A stretch of DNA of 14,244 bases. Source: Pseudomonadota bacterium (lineage in GTDB: Bacteria > Pseudomonadota > Alphaproteobacteria > Rhizobiales > Devosiaceae). The notes below the pieces were generated by a model. The model did not search any database. It was not told the origin of the DNA and saw only the letters and a list, made by a program, of their open reading frames with translations. The translations under genes and the position numbers were made by a program. The stretch covers positions 1-14,244 of the forward strand of contig JAEYXQ010000090.1 of assembly GCA_023431205.1 (NCBI GenBank), in the 5' to 3' direction. Below, piece by piece: positions 7,337 to 14,135 of the stretch (the first letter of the stretch is position 1; every line of letters starts with the position of its first letter).

Positions 7337-7788
7337 CACACCACTCCCGTAACGGCGACAGTGACGATGGCGACGCCGAAGAATACGCCCACCGCTGCGA
7401 GAGAACGTGGCGACAGGCGAGCGAGGCCACAGATGCCGTGGCCGGAGGTGCAGCCATTGGCGAGCGTGGTGCCGATGCCGGTCAGCAGGCCGGCGATGAT
7501 CAGCCAGGCGAGGGTGGGCACACCCAGCGCCGGCGGGGCGGTGACGAGGCTAGGGGGCTCACTGCCGCCGACGCCGAGCTGCGGCCAGAGCAGCGCCGAA
7601 ACCGCAGTGCCCGCAACGAGGGAGACAAGGAAGACGAGGCGCCAGAGCTGCGCTGCGGAGAACGGAACCAGCCGGCCGATGATGCCGGAGATGCCGGCGA
7701 GGCGGCCATTCGCCAGCCAGAGGGTCGCAGCGGCGAGTCCGATCAGTGTGCCGCCGATCAGGGCGGGAACGGGTGTGAAGGAGTCCAT
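7336..7788 (-). CDS. YeeE/YedE-family half transporter for a sulfur compound
   Basis: This 150-residue membrane protein is the other half of a split YeeE/YedE (TsuA-like) protein. The diagnostic motif is NGCTSGHGICGLARLS at residues 111-126, with C113 and C120 as the likely substrate-relaying cysteines. An earlier NGRLAGISGIIG (27-38) is also typical. About four hydrophobic segments are visible. Paired genes of this kind are known from other bacteria, for example the pmpAB type and the DUF395 pairs in biofilm and sulfide-response operons. Here no sulfur dioxygenase, rhodanese or ArsR-type regulator stands nearby. The ATG at 7788 has GAGGT five bases upstream; the open frame further upstream lacks membrane or family character. 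It is the first gene of the operon. The substrate (thiosulfate or another sulfur species) is inferred. Confidence 0.88.
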   Translation of the reverse strand: MDSFTPVPALIGGTLIGLAAATLWLANGRLAGISGIIGRLVPFSAAQLWRLVFLVSLVAGTAVSALLWPQLGVGGSEPPSLVTAPPALGVPTLAWLIIAGLLTGIGTTLANGCTSGHGICGLARLSPRSLAAVGVFFGVAIVTVAVTGVV

Positions 7789-7953
7789 GAAGACCTCGGT
7801 AACGGGCTGCCCATGACATATCACCCCCGAACCGACCGGTGCCAGCCGTTTGCCGGAATGGAATCCCGGGGCGGAACTTGTGGTGATCGCAGGGCTTTTC
7901 GCCTCGCAAGGGTGCACCTACATTGCGCGCACGAGTCTCAACAGGAGCGATAG
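7789..7953. promoter_or_regulatory. Divergent promoter region, yeeE-like operon and terC
   Basis: The two transcription units point away from each other across these 165 bases, so both promoters should lie here. I could not pick convincing -35/-10 pairs in either direction; TACATT at 7919-7924 and a minus-strand CTGGCA/TGATAT pair are weak candidates. I see no element like the yybP-ykoY manganese riboswitch that precedes some terC genes. The terC ribosome site AGGAG is at 7943-7947. Confidence 0.35.
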
Positions 7954-8853
7954 ATGCTGGAACTTCTCACCGATCCCACGGTCTGGGTGGCGTTCGCGAC
8001 CCTGACGGTGATGGAGATCGTGCTCGGCATCGACAACATCGTCTTCATTTCCGTGCTGGTGTCGCGGCTGCCGCGCGAGCAGGCAGAGTTTGCCCGCAAG
8101 CTCGGGATCGGGCTGGCGCTGGTGTTCCGCATCATCCTGCTGCTGCTGATCAGCGTCATCGTGCAGCTGCAGGATCCGGTGTTCAGCGCCTTCGGCCACG
8201 ACTTCTCGTGGAAGGACATCATCCTGATCGCCGGTGGCGGCTTCCTGATCTACAAGGCGACCCACGAGATGCACGCGGCCATGGAAGAGCCGCACGAGGT
8301 GGGCCTTGCCGAGGCCGCCAAGGCCTCGCTGCAGGCGATCCTGGTGCAGATCGTTATCATCGACATGGTGTTTTCCATCGACTCCATCATCACCGCGGTG
8401 GGCATGGTGCCCGCCGATCAGGTGGCGGTGATGATCGCGGCGGTGCTGGTGGCGGTGGCGGTGATGTTCTTTGCCTCCGGGCCGATCGCCAAGTTCGTGG
8501 CGGATCACCCGACCACCAAGATGCTGGCGCTGGCCTTCCTGCTGCTGATCGGCGTGTCGCTGGTGGCGGACGGCCTTGGGTTCCACATCCCCAAGGGCTA
8601 TATCTACTCGGCCATGGGCTTCTCGGTGCTGGTGGAGGCGGTCAACATCATCGTCAAGCAGCGCAAGCTGGGGCGGGCAGGTGTCTCCGGTTCGCCCAAC
8701 CCGCCGGTGACCCCCTTCACCGGCGCTCCGGGTTCGGTAAGCGCGGCGCAGGGTGTGGCGGCGGTCGCCGACAGGCCGCGCGGCCGCTCGCCGGTGGCAC
8801 AGGCGCAGGCCCGGCCGAAATCGGCTCCCCGCAAGCCGAAGGCCCCGAAATGA
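7954..8853 (+). CDS. TerC-family integral membrane protein with a long basic tail
   Basis: A 299-residue TerC/YgdQ-type protein. Relatives are tied to tellurite resistance in name, and several export manganese or help load metal on secreted proteins. The family marks are MEIVLGIDNIVF (residues 20-31, with E21 and D27) and DMVFSIDSIITAVGM (137-151, with D137 and D143): acidic residues inside membrane helices. About seven hydrophobic segments run to residue 232. After VNIIVKQRKLGRAG comes a tail of roughly 60 residues rich in Pro, Ala, Arg and Lys (ending RPKSAPRKPKAPK) with no membrane segment. Most relatives I know end near 240-260 residues, so this tail is unusual. The ATG at 7954 has AGGAG six bases upstream. 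The stop overlaps the next start by ATGA, which supports the tail being read in this frame. The metal substrate cannot be told. Confidence 0.9.
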   Translation: MLELLTDPTVWVAFATLTVMEIVLGIDNIVFISVLVSRLPREQAEFARKLGIGLALVFRIILLLLISVIVQLQDPVFSAFGHDFSWKDIILIAGGGFLIYKATHEMHAAMEEPHEVGLAEAAKASLQAILVQIVIIDMVFSIDSIITAVGMVPADQVAVMIAAVLVAVAVMFFASGPIAKFVADHPTTKMLALAFLLLIGVSLVADGLGFHIPKGYIYSAMGFSVLVEAVNIIVKQRKLGRAGVSGSPNPPVTPFTGAPGSVSAAQGVAAVADRPRGRSPVAQAQARPKSAPRKPKAPK

Positions 8854-9821
8854 CCAAGGCTGTCGTCATCCACGAAACGGGCGGGCCGGACGTGCTGCGC
8901 TACGAAGAGCGGCCGGTGGGCGAGCCGGGAGCGGGCGAAGTCCGCGTCCGGCACACGGCGATCGGGCTCAACTTCATCGATACGTACCAGCGGTCGGGTC
9001 TTTATCCGATGCAGACGCCGTTCGTCGGCGGCAATGAGGGGGCAGGGGTGGTGACGGCGGTCGGGCCCGGCGTGGACGAAGTCCAGGTGGGCGACCGCGT
9101 CGCCTATCAGGGGACGCCCGGCGCCTATGCCGAGGAGCGGATCGCGCCGGCGCAGCGGATGGTGCGGGTGCCGGAAGGCATTGCCGACGACGTTGCGGCC
9201 GCGATCATGCTCAAGGGGCTGACGGCCTACTACCTCCTGTTCAAGACCTGGGCGGTGCAGGCGGGTGAAACGCTGCTGTGGCACGCTGCGGCAGGCGGGA
9301 CCGGGCTGATTGCCACCCAATGGGCAAAGGCACTGGGCGCAACGGTGATCGGCACCGCGGGCAGTGCCGACAAGGTGGCGCTGGCCAAGGCGCATGGGTG
9401 CGATCACGTCATCAACTACCGCGAAGAGGATTTCGCGGCGCGGGTGAAGGAGATCACTGGTGGGCGCGGTGTCGACGTCGTCTATGACGGGGTGGGCAAG
9501 GCGACGTTCGAGAAATCGCTCGACTGCCTGAGGCCGCGCGGGCTGATGGTGAGCTTCGGCAACGCTTCGGGCGTGGTCAGCATACCCGACCTGATGGTGC
9601 TGGCGCGCAAGGGCTCGCTGTTTGTGACCCGCCCCACCGGCAACGCCTATCTCGGCCGCCGCGAAGATCTGCTCGAGGGTGCCGACGCCCTGTTCAAGGC
9701 GGTGCTCGAGGGCTCGATCAGGGTGGAAATCGGCCGGACGTTCCCGCTCAGTGAAGCGGCGGCGGCGCACAGGGCGCTGGAAGAGCGCGACACCACCGGC
9801 TCGGTCGTGCTGCTGCCGTAG
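8850..9821 (+). CDS. NADPH:quinone oxidoreductase, zeta-crystallin type (QorA-like)
   Basis: This 323-residue soluble enzyme of the medium-chain dehydrogenase/reductase superfamily matches the quinone oxidoreductase branch in length and motifs. The N-terminal GroES-like catalytic domain contains HTAIGLNFIDTYQRSGLYP, the typical QOR stretch, and lacks the zinc-binding cysteines of alcohol dehydrogenases. The Rossmann domain shows HAAAGGTGLIATQWAKALGA (from residue 145) and a GTAGS turn fitting NADPH. DVVYDGVG and SFGNASG follow as in QorA. Such enzymes reduce quinones by one electron, or reduce other activated double bonds. The ATG at 8850 overlaps the terC stop by four bases, so the two are probably coupled. 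The true substrate is not known, and enoyl-type reductases of the same family cannot be excluded. Confidence 0.92.
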   Translation: MTKAVVIHETGGPDVLRYEERPVGEPGAGEVRVRHTAIGLNFIDTYQRSGLYPMQTPFVGGNEGAGVVTAVGPGVDEVQVGDRVAYQGTPGAYAEERIAPAQRMVRVPEGIADDVAAAIMLKGLTAYYLLFKTWAVQAGETLLWHAAAGGTGLIATQWAKALGATVIGTAGSADKVALAKAHGCDHVINYREEDFAARVKEITGGRGVDVVYDGVGKATFEKSLDCLRPRGLMVSFGNASGVVSIPDLMVLARKGSLFVTRPTGNAYLGRREDLLEGADALFKAVLEGSIRVEIGRTFPLSEAAAAHRALEERDTTGSVVLLP

Positions 9822-9844
9822 CGGTCGAGGCTGGACAGTTCAAC

Positions 9845-9867
9845 GGGCCGCCGGTAAACGGCTGCCC
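9845..9867. other. Imperfect hairpin between the qor-like gene and the tRNA
   Basis: GGGCCGCCG (9845-9853) can pair with CGGCTGCCC (9859-9867) over nine positions with one C/T mismatch and a GTAAA loop. It lies 23 bases after the quinone oxidoreductase stop and just before the tRNA. No T-run follows, so termination is possible but unproven. Confidence 0.4.
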
Positions 9868-9870
9868 TAC

Positions 9871-9960
9871 GGGTAGATGGCAGAGCGGTTGATTGCTCCG
9901 GTCTTGAAAACCGGCGAAGGTGCAAGCCTTCCGGGGGTTCGAATCCCTCTCTACCCGCCA
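9871..9960 (+). tRNA. tRNA-Ser, anticodon UGA
   Basis: The full cloverleaf can be drawn. The acceptor arm is GGGTAGA (9871-9877) with TCTACCC (9950-9956), the discriminator G is at 9957 and CCA (9958-9960) is encoded in the DNA. The anticodon stem CCGGT/ACCGG closes a seven-base loop with TGA at 9905-9907, reading UCA serine codons. The long variable arm (GAAGG with CCTTC, 9916-9930) marks a class II tRNA. The T arm has loop TTCGAAT and stem GGGGG/CCCTC with one G-T pair. Confidence 0.97.
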
Positions 9961-10189
9961 CTCCTTTCAGCTGTTGAGATTTCGCCTGTTCCCGGCGCGC
10001 TGGAGGCACGTCGCCCGGCTAGCGGTGGCGTCAGAGGCAATCCTGCCGCATCCCACGATCGCCGGGCGTCGCGCAAAGCCGTTGCCTTTTGGGCTGTCAA
10101 AATAGACTACTAAGTCACTGCCAAAAAGACTGCGCCCAAGCGCGATCCGGCTCAACTAATCTCTGTGTTCAGCAGCGTCTCTTCCGGCG
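9961..10189. other. Gene-free stretch between the tRNA and the broken binding-protein gene
   Basis: I see no gene here. The frame of the pseudogene stays open back to 10114, after a TAA at 10111-10113, and would read VTAKKTAPKRDPAQLISVF. That looks like a basic start and hydrophobic core of a signal peptide, but there is no ATG, GTG or TTG before the GTG at 10165. This may be the decayed start of the gene. Confidence 0.4.
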
Positions 10190-10460
10190 CCATCCTGGCC
10201 CAGGACCAACCGGTGCAGGGCGGCACGCTGGTCTATCTGGAGCAGCAGGCGCACACCAATCTCTACCCGCCCGCCGGCGGCTTCTATCCCAACAGTGGCA
10301 TTCTCAACCAGATCACCGACAAGCTGGCCTGGCAGAACCCGGCGACGCTCGAGATCGAGCCGTGGCTGGCGGAGAGCTGGGAGATCAATGCCGACGTCAC
10401 CGAGTACGTGTTCAAGCTGCGCCCCCGGCGTGACGTTCTCGTGCTGGACAGCGTGACGGC
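10190..10460 (+). pseudogene. Remnant of an ABC peptide/nickel-type solute-binding protein
   Basis: The frame reads GAILAQDQPVQGGTLVYLEQ, then TNLYPPAGGFYPNSGILNQI and ends in EYVFKLRP. This is the N-terminus of a family 5 extracellular solute-binding protein, which delivers peptides or similar solutes to an ABC importer and normally has about 500-550 residues. Only some 80 residues remain. At 10422-10426 a run of five C is followed in the +1 frame by GVTFS, which is what the family carries after LRP (RPGVTFSDGT). One extra C therefore probably broke the frame. Both frames then leave the family and stop, at 10454 or 10519. No permease or ATPase gene is near. The open frame could be called a 118-residue protein from the GTG at 10165, but it has no ribosome site and no complete domain. 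Confidence 0.8.
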
Positions 10461-10653
10461 ACCGGCGCAGCCGCTGCTGTACTGGGATCGGGGTTATCCC
10501 GTCCTGCCGGAACAAGGGTAAGCGGCTGCTTGCGTTGACCGAGGTCGTGTGCGACCTGACGCGTGGCTGCTTTGTCCTGTCGTGGGCAACGCGGCCCAGT
10601 CGATGTTCCCCCTCAGCTACACCGCGGGACGGGGTTGGCGAAGGGAGTGGCCG
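10461..10653. other. Gene-free stretch before the FAD/NAD(P)-binding protein
   Basis: No gene is evident. The frame of the following gene is open back to about 10549, but its upstream part (PDAWLLCPVVGNAAQSMF) has no family resemblance. A five-base hairpin GGGAT/ATCCC lies at 10484-10500. The sequence may include decayed remains of the binding-protein gene, but I cannot recognise them. Confidence 0.4.
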
Positions 10654-11988
10654 TTGAGCCGAGGCATGCACGTCATCATCGTCGGCGGGGGTGCGAGCGG
10701 GGTGCTGCTTGCCGCCCACCTGCTGCGGGGGCCGGAGGCCGAGCTGCGGGTCACGCTGATCGAAAAGCGTGCCGAGGTGGGGCGGGGCGTGGCCTATTCC
10801 GCCCGGCAGCTCGGCCACGTGCTGAACGTGCCCGCGATCAACATGAGCGTCTATGCCGACGATCCCGAGCACTTCTGGCGCTGGCTATCGGCCGAGGGGC
10901 TGTCCACCGAGGCCGAGCGGTTCGGCTTCGTCGCGCGCCGCCACTATGGCACCTACCTCGATGGCGTGGTGGCGGGGCTCCTGGCCGGTGGCAGGCTGCA
11001 GCTGGTGCACGAGCTGTGCACCAGGGTGACGCACGCTGCGGAGGGCGTCGAGGTGCTGCTGGCGAGCGGCGCCACGCTGTCCGGCGATGTCGCTGTGCTG
11101 GCCGTGGGCCACGAGGAGCAGCCGGCGCGGAGCAAGGGCGTTGCCGTTCGTGTCGGCTCCGATGCCGATACGCCGTTGCCGCCGGACGTGCCGGTGATGA
11201 TCCTCGGATCGGGCCTGTCCATGGTCGACGCCTGGCTCGAACTGGCGCATGCGGAGCACCGCGGACCGGTAACCGTGGTGTCACGCCATGGCTTGCTGCC
11301 GCTCCCGCACCGGCAGGTTCGCAAGATCGAGCTCGAGGCCGCCGAGGTGCCGCTCGGGGCCGAGCTGCGCGAGTTCACCCGATGGTTCCGCAGTGCGGTG
11401 GAGGCGGAAGTCGCGCAGGGCGGCGACTGGCGCAGCGTGGTGGATGCGCTGCGCCCGTTCAACCAGCGCATCTGGCAGGAGTGGTCGGCGCAGTCGCGCA
11501 GGCGCTTCCTCGAACATGTGCGGCCGGTATGGAACATCCACCGCCACCGCTTGCCGCCGGAGCTTTTCGAGCGCCTGCAGGGTGCGGTCGCATCCGGGCA
11601 GGTGACGCTGGTCGCCGGCAAGTTCCTCGACGTCCGCGCCGAAGGCCACGAGGCCGTGTCCACGATCCGGCGCCGGGGTGCGGTCGCCACGGAAGAGATT
11701 CGGGTAGCGCGCGTCTATGATTGCGGCGGCGTCAGCGTCGATGTCGAGCATTCGAGCAACCCGGTGATCCGGGGGCTGCTGGCCGATGGCGCGGCCCGTC
11801 CCGATCGGCTGCATATCGGGCTCGACGTGACAACCACCTGCGAGGTGATCTCCGCCGATGGAGAGGCGGCGGAACGGTTGTTTGCCATCGGCCCGCTGAC
11901 GCGCGGCGCCTTCTTCGAGATCGAGGCCGTTCCCGACATCCGGGTGCAGTGCGCTGCCCTCGCCGAGCGCCTCCTCGCGCAGTCCTGA
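10654..11988 (+). CDS. FAD/NAD(P)-binding protein, YdhS-like
   Basis: A 444-residue flavoprotein-like protein of the family that includes E. coli YdhS. Its reaction is not known. Family features are MHVIIVGGGASGVLLAAHLL at the N-terminus (FAD-binding fold), an acidic turn VTLIEKRAEVGRGVAYS, then HVLNVPAINMSVYADDPEHFWRWL, and a second dinucleotide fold VPVMILGSGLSMVDAWLELA. A late RLHIGLDVTTTCEV and FAIGPLTRGAFFEIEAVPDI complete the pattern. I chose the TTG at 10654 because AGGGAG lies six bases before it. The ATG at 10666 is the alternative (440 residues), but its nearest purine-rich sequence is only one base away. It stands alone: a decayed gene lies upstream and a 183-base gap separates it from tctB, so it is probably not part of the tct operon. 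Confidence 0.85.
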   Translation: MSRGMHVIIVGGGASGVLLAAHLLRGPEAELRVTLIEKRAEVGRGVAYSARQLGHVLNVPAINMSVYADDPEHFWRWLSAEGLSTEAERFGFVARRHYGTYLDGVVAGLLAGGRLQLVHELCTRVTHAAEGVEVLLASGATLSGDVAVLAVGHEEQPARSKGVAVRVGSDADTPLPPDVPVMILGSGLSMVDAWLELAHAEHRGPVTVVSRHGLLPLPHRQVRKIELEAAEVPLGAELREFTRWFRSAVEAEVAQGGDWRSVVDALRPFNQRIWQEWSAQSRRRFLEHVRPVWNIHRHRLPPELFERLQGAVASGQVTLVAGKFLDVRAEGHEAVSTIRRRGAVATEEIRVARVYDCGGVSVDVEHSSNPVIRGLLADGAARPDRLHIGLDVTTTCEVISADGEAAERLFAIGPLTRGAFFEIEAVPDIRVQCAALAERLLAQS

Positions 11989-12171
11989 GTAATGACGGAC
12001 CCCGGTCGATGCGGCTAGGTTGCGGTGCGGCTCCGGCAGGAGGGATCCCGGTCGCCGCCGTTCCGTTCAGCGAAACCTGACCGCGGGGGCGGTTGTCCGG
12101 GCGACGTTCAGGGTTGAGGTTGGGGCAAATACGGACGCGGACTGCGCCGGCGCGCGTTGGGGGAGAAGTGC
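11989..12171. other. Gene-free stretch before tctB, probable promoter region
   Basis: No gene fits here. In most tct operons the gene for the binding protein TctC stands before tctB, but this gap is far too short for it. A five-base hairpin ACCGC/GCGGT with a GGGG loop lies at 12080-12093 without a T-run. A promoter for tctBA is expected, but I see no clear one. Confidence 0.4.
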
Positions 12172-12630
12172 ATGATTGATCGGGAAATGCTGGCGGGGTT
12201 GGTGTTCCTGGCCGCCGGCATCGTCGCCGTTGCGGTGGGCTGGGGCTATGGCTTCGGTAGCTTCGCAGCGCTCGGTGCCGGAGCAATGCCGGTGCTGGTG
12301 GGTGCGGGTCTCGTCGGGCTCGGAGCGGTGCAACTGGTGCAGGCGCGTGTGGCCGTGCGGGCAGGGGAGGCGCTGGCCTCCGCCTTTCCCCGCGAGGAAC
12401 TGCGGCCGCTCGCCATTATCCTTGCCGCGGTGCTGGTGTTCGCGCTGCTGGTGGACCGGGTCGGACTGGTGCCGTCGCTGGTGGCGCTGGTCGGGATCAG
12501 CTGGTTCGCCGAGCGCGGCGGGCGCTGGCTGGAACTGGCGGCGGTGATGGTTGTGGTGGTCGTGCTGATCGTCGCCATCTTCAACCTGGGGCTGGGGATT
12601 CCCTTCCGCCTCGTGGCGTGGAGGTTCTGA
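12172..12630 (+). CDS. tctB: Tripartite tricarboxylate transporter small membrane subunit TctB
   Basis: A 152-residue membrane protein matching the TctB family, the small, four-helix subunit of tripartite tricarboxylate transporters, which take up citrate-like or other carboxylates with an ion gradient. Visible are an opening helix after the short polar start MIDREML, a second helix (AMPVLVGAGLVGLGAVQLV), a cytoplasmic or periplasmic linker (residues 64-83), and two closing helices. The end NLGLGIPFRLVAWRF is typical of the family. The ATG at 12172 has GGAG six bases upstream; the TTG at 12157 gives only a short polar extension overlapping that ribosome site. tctA begins one base after the stop. 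Sequence is poorly conserved in this family, and the call leans partly on the neighbour. Confidence 0.9.
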   Translation: MIDREMLAGLVFLAAGIVAVAVGWGYGFGSFAALGAGAMPVLVGAGLVGLGAVQLVQARVAVRAGEALASAFPREELRPLAIILAAVLVFALLVDRVGLVPSLVALVGISWFAERGGRWLELAAVMVVVVVLIVAIFNLGLGIPFRLVAWRF

Positions 12631-12631
12631 G

Positions 12632-14131
12632 ATGGATCTGTTCGCCTACCTGGCCCAGGGCCTTTCCGTCGCCGTCACGCCTACGAACCTGCTTTATTGC
12701 TTTCTGGGCGTGACGCTCGGCACCGCCATCGGCGTGCTGCCCGGGGTGGGGCCGATCATCACCATCTCGCTGCTGTTGCCGCTGACCTTCGGGCTGACGC
12801 CGGAAGCCAGCATCATCATGTTGGCCGGCATCTTCTATGGCGCGGCCTATGGCGGCTCGACGACGTCCATTCTGGTGAACCTGCCGGGGGAGGCCTCGTC
12901 CGCCGTCACCTGCCTCGACGGGCACAAGATGGCGCGGCAGGGGCGGGCTGGGGCGGCACTTGCCGTAGCGGCGCTCGGCTCGTTCTTTGCCGGCACTGTC
13001 GGTACGCTGATCATTGCCATTGCCGGGCCGCCACTCGCCGGCATCGCCATGCGGTTCGGCGCGGCGGAGTATGCGGCGCTGGTGTTCGTGGCGCTGCTGA
13101 CTACGGCCGCGATGACACGCGGCGGGGTGATCAAGGGCGTCGGCGTGGCGCTCTTGGGCATGGCGTTCGGCACCGTCGGATCAGACGTGTCGACCGGTAT
13201 GTTCCGCTTCACCTTCGGCATTCCGGAACTGCGCGACGGCATCGAGTTCGCGGTGCTGGCAGTGGGGCTGTTCGCGGTGGCCGAGATCATCGGCAATATC
13301 GGCGAGCCGCAGAGCACGGCGGTCTCTTCCAAGGCGATCGGGCGGCTGTGGCCTTCGCGGGACGACTTCCGCCGGTCGTGGCCAGCAGTGCTGCGAGGCA
13401 CGGGGCTTGGGGCGCTGCTCGGCGTGTTGCCGGGGGCAGGGCTCGCGATGAGCTCGTTCAGCGCCTACATGGTGGAAAAGAGCACGGCCAGGGAGCCGGA
13501 GCGGTTCGGCGAAGGTGCAGTGGAAGGGGTGGCGGGCCCTGAGGCGGCCAACAACGCCGCTTCGCAGACCGCGTTCATCCCGACGCTGCTGCTCGGGGTG
13601 CCGGGCAGCCCCACCATGGCACTGATGCTCGGTGCCTTCATGATCCATGGCGTGCAGCCCGGACCGCGCATGATGGGCGACCATCCCGAGTTGTTCTGGG
13701 GCCTCATCGTCTCGATGTGGATCGGCAATCTGCTGCTGGTGGTGCTCAACCTGCCTCTGATCGGCATCTGGGTGCGGCTGCTGCAGGTGCCCTACCACTG
13801 GCTCTATGTGTTCGTGCTGGCCTTTGCCTGTGTGGGCGTGTTCGCCATGGGCGGATCGCAATTCGACCTCCTGGCGCTCGTGTTCTTCGGGCTCCTGGGC
13901 TACCTGCTGCGGGCGGCGGGCTGCAATCCGGCGCTGTTCATTCTTGGCTTCATTCTCGGGCCGATGTTCGAAACCAATTTCCGCCGGGCGATGACGCTGT
14001 CGCGGGGCGACCCGATGGTCTTCCTGGAGCGGCCGATCAGCCTCACCTTCGTGCTGATCGGGGTAGCGGTGCTGCTGGCCACGACGACCTCGTTCGTGCG
14101 GCGGGGCCGGGCCGAGGCAGAGGTCGCCTGA
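12632..14131 (+). CDS. tctA: Tripartite tricarboxylate transporter large membrane subunit TctA
   Basis: The 499-residue transport subunit of a TctCBA system has the normal family length and about twelve hydrophobic segments. The signatures are GVLPGVGP (residues 34-41), YGAAYGGSTTSILVNLPGE (69-87) and the second half-repeat GVLPGAG (264-270), the latter reflecting the known internal duplication of TctA. GPEAANNAASQTAFIPTLLLGVPG further on is also typical. The ATG at 12632 follows the tctB stop by one base, with GGAGG seven bases before it, so the two are translated together. No gene for the periplasmic binding protein TctC lies beside them. The substrate cannot be told, because TctC decides it. 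The stop is four bases from the stop of a convergent gene. Confidence 0.97.
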   Translation: MDLFAYLAQGLSVAVTPTNLLYCFLGVTLGTAIGVLPGVGPIITISLLLPLTFGLTPEASIIMLAGIFYGAAYGGSTTSILVNLPGEASSAVTCLDGHKMARQGRAGAALAVAALGSFFAGTVGTLIIAIAGPPLAGIAMRFGAAEYAALVFVALLTTAAMTRGGVIKGVGVALLGMAFGTVGSDVSTGMFRFTFGIPELRDGIEFAVLAVGLFAVAEIIGNIGEPQSTAVSSKAIGRLWPSRDDFRRSWPAVLRGTGLGALLGVLPGAGLAMSSFSAYMVEKSTAREPERFGEGAVEGVAGPEAANNAASQTAFIPTLLLGVPGSPTMALMLGAFMIHGVQPGPRMMGDHPELFWGLIVSMWIGNLLLVVLNLPLIGIWVRLLQVPYHWLYVFVLAFACVGVFAMGGSQFDLLALVFFGLLGYLLRAAGCNPALFILGFILGPMFETNFRRAMTLSRGDPMVFLERPISLTFVLIGVAVLLATTTSFVRRGRAEAEVA

Positions 14132-14135
14132 AGGG

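Noticed and set aside
6885..7457. N-terminal extension of the ubiH-like frame
   Set aside because: It covers the two membrane genes in a wrong frame; the FAD-binding motif begins right after the ATG at 6884.
7789..7953. Manganese riboswitch (yybP-ykoY type) before terC
   Set aside because: I could not find the conserved loop sequences or a long helical layout in this short stretch.
9647..10009. Minus-strand frame with REGFEPPEGLHLRRFS across the tRNA
   Set aside because: This is the well-known false translation of the antisense of a tRNA-Ser gene.
9877..10113. Plus-strand frame MAERLIAPVLKTGEG inside the tRNA
   Set aside because: It is a false peptide read from the tRNA-Ser sequence itself.
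10261..10271. CTCTACCCGCC repeat of the tRNA 3' end, a possible attachment site
   Set aside because: The eleven-base match encodes the conserved LYPP of the binding-protein family, so it is explained by coding sequence and is too short for a convincing att site.
12697..13542. Alternative plus-strand frame inside tctA
   Set aside because: It is Arg/Gly/His-rich without motifs, while the tctA frame has all the family signatures.
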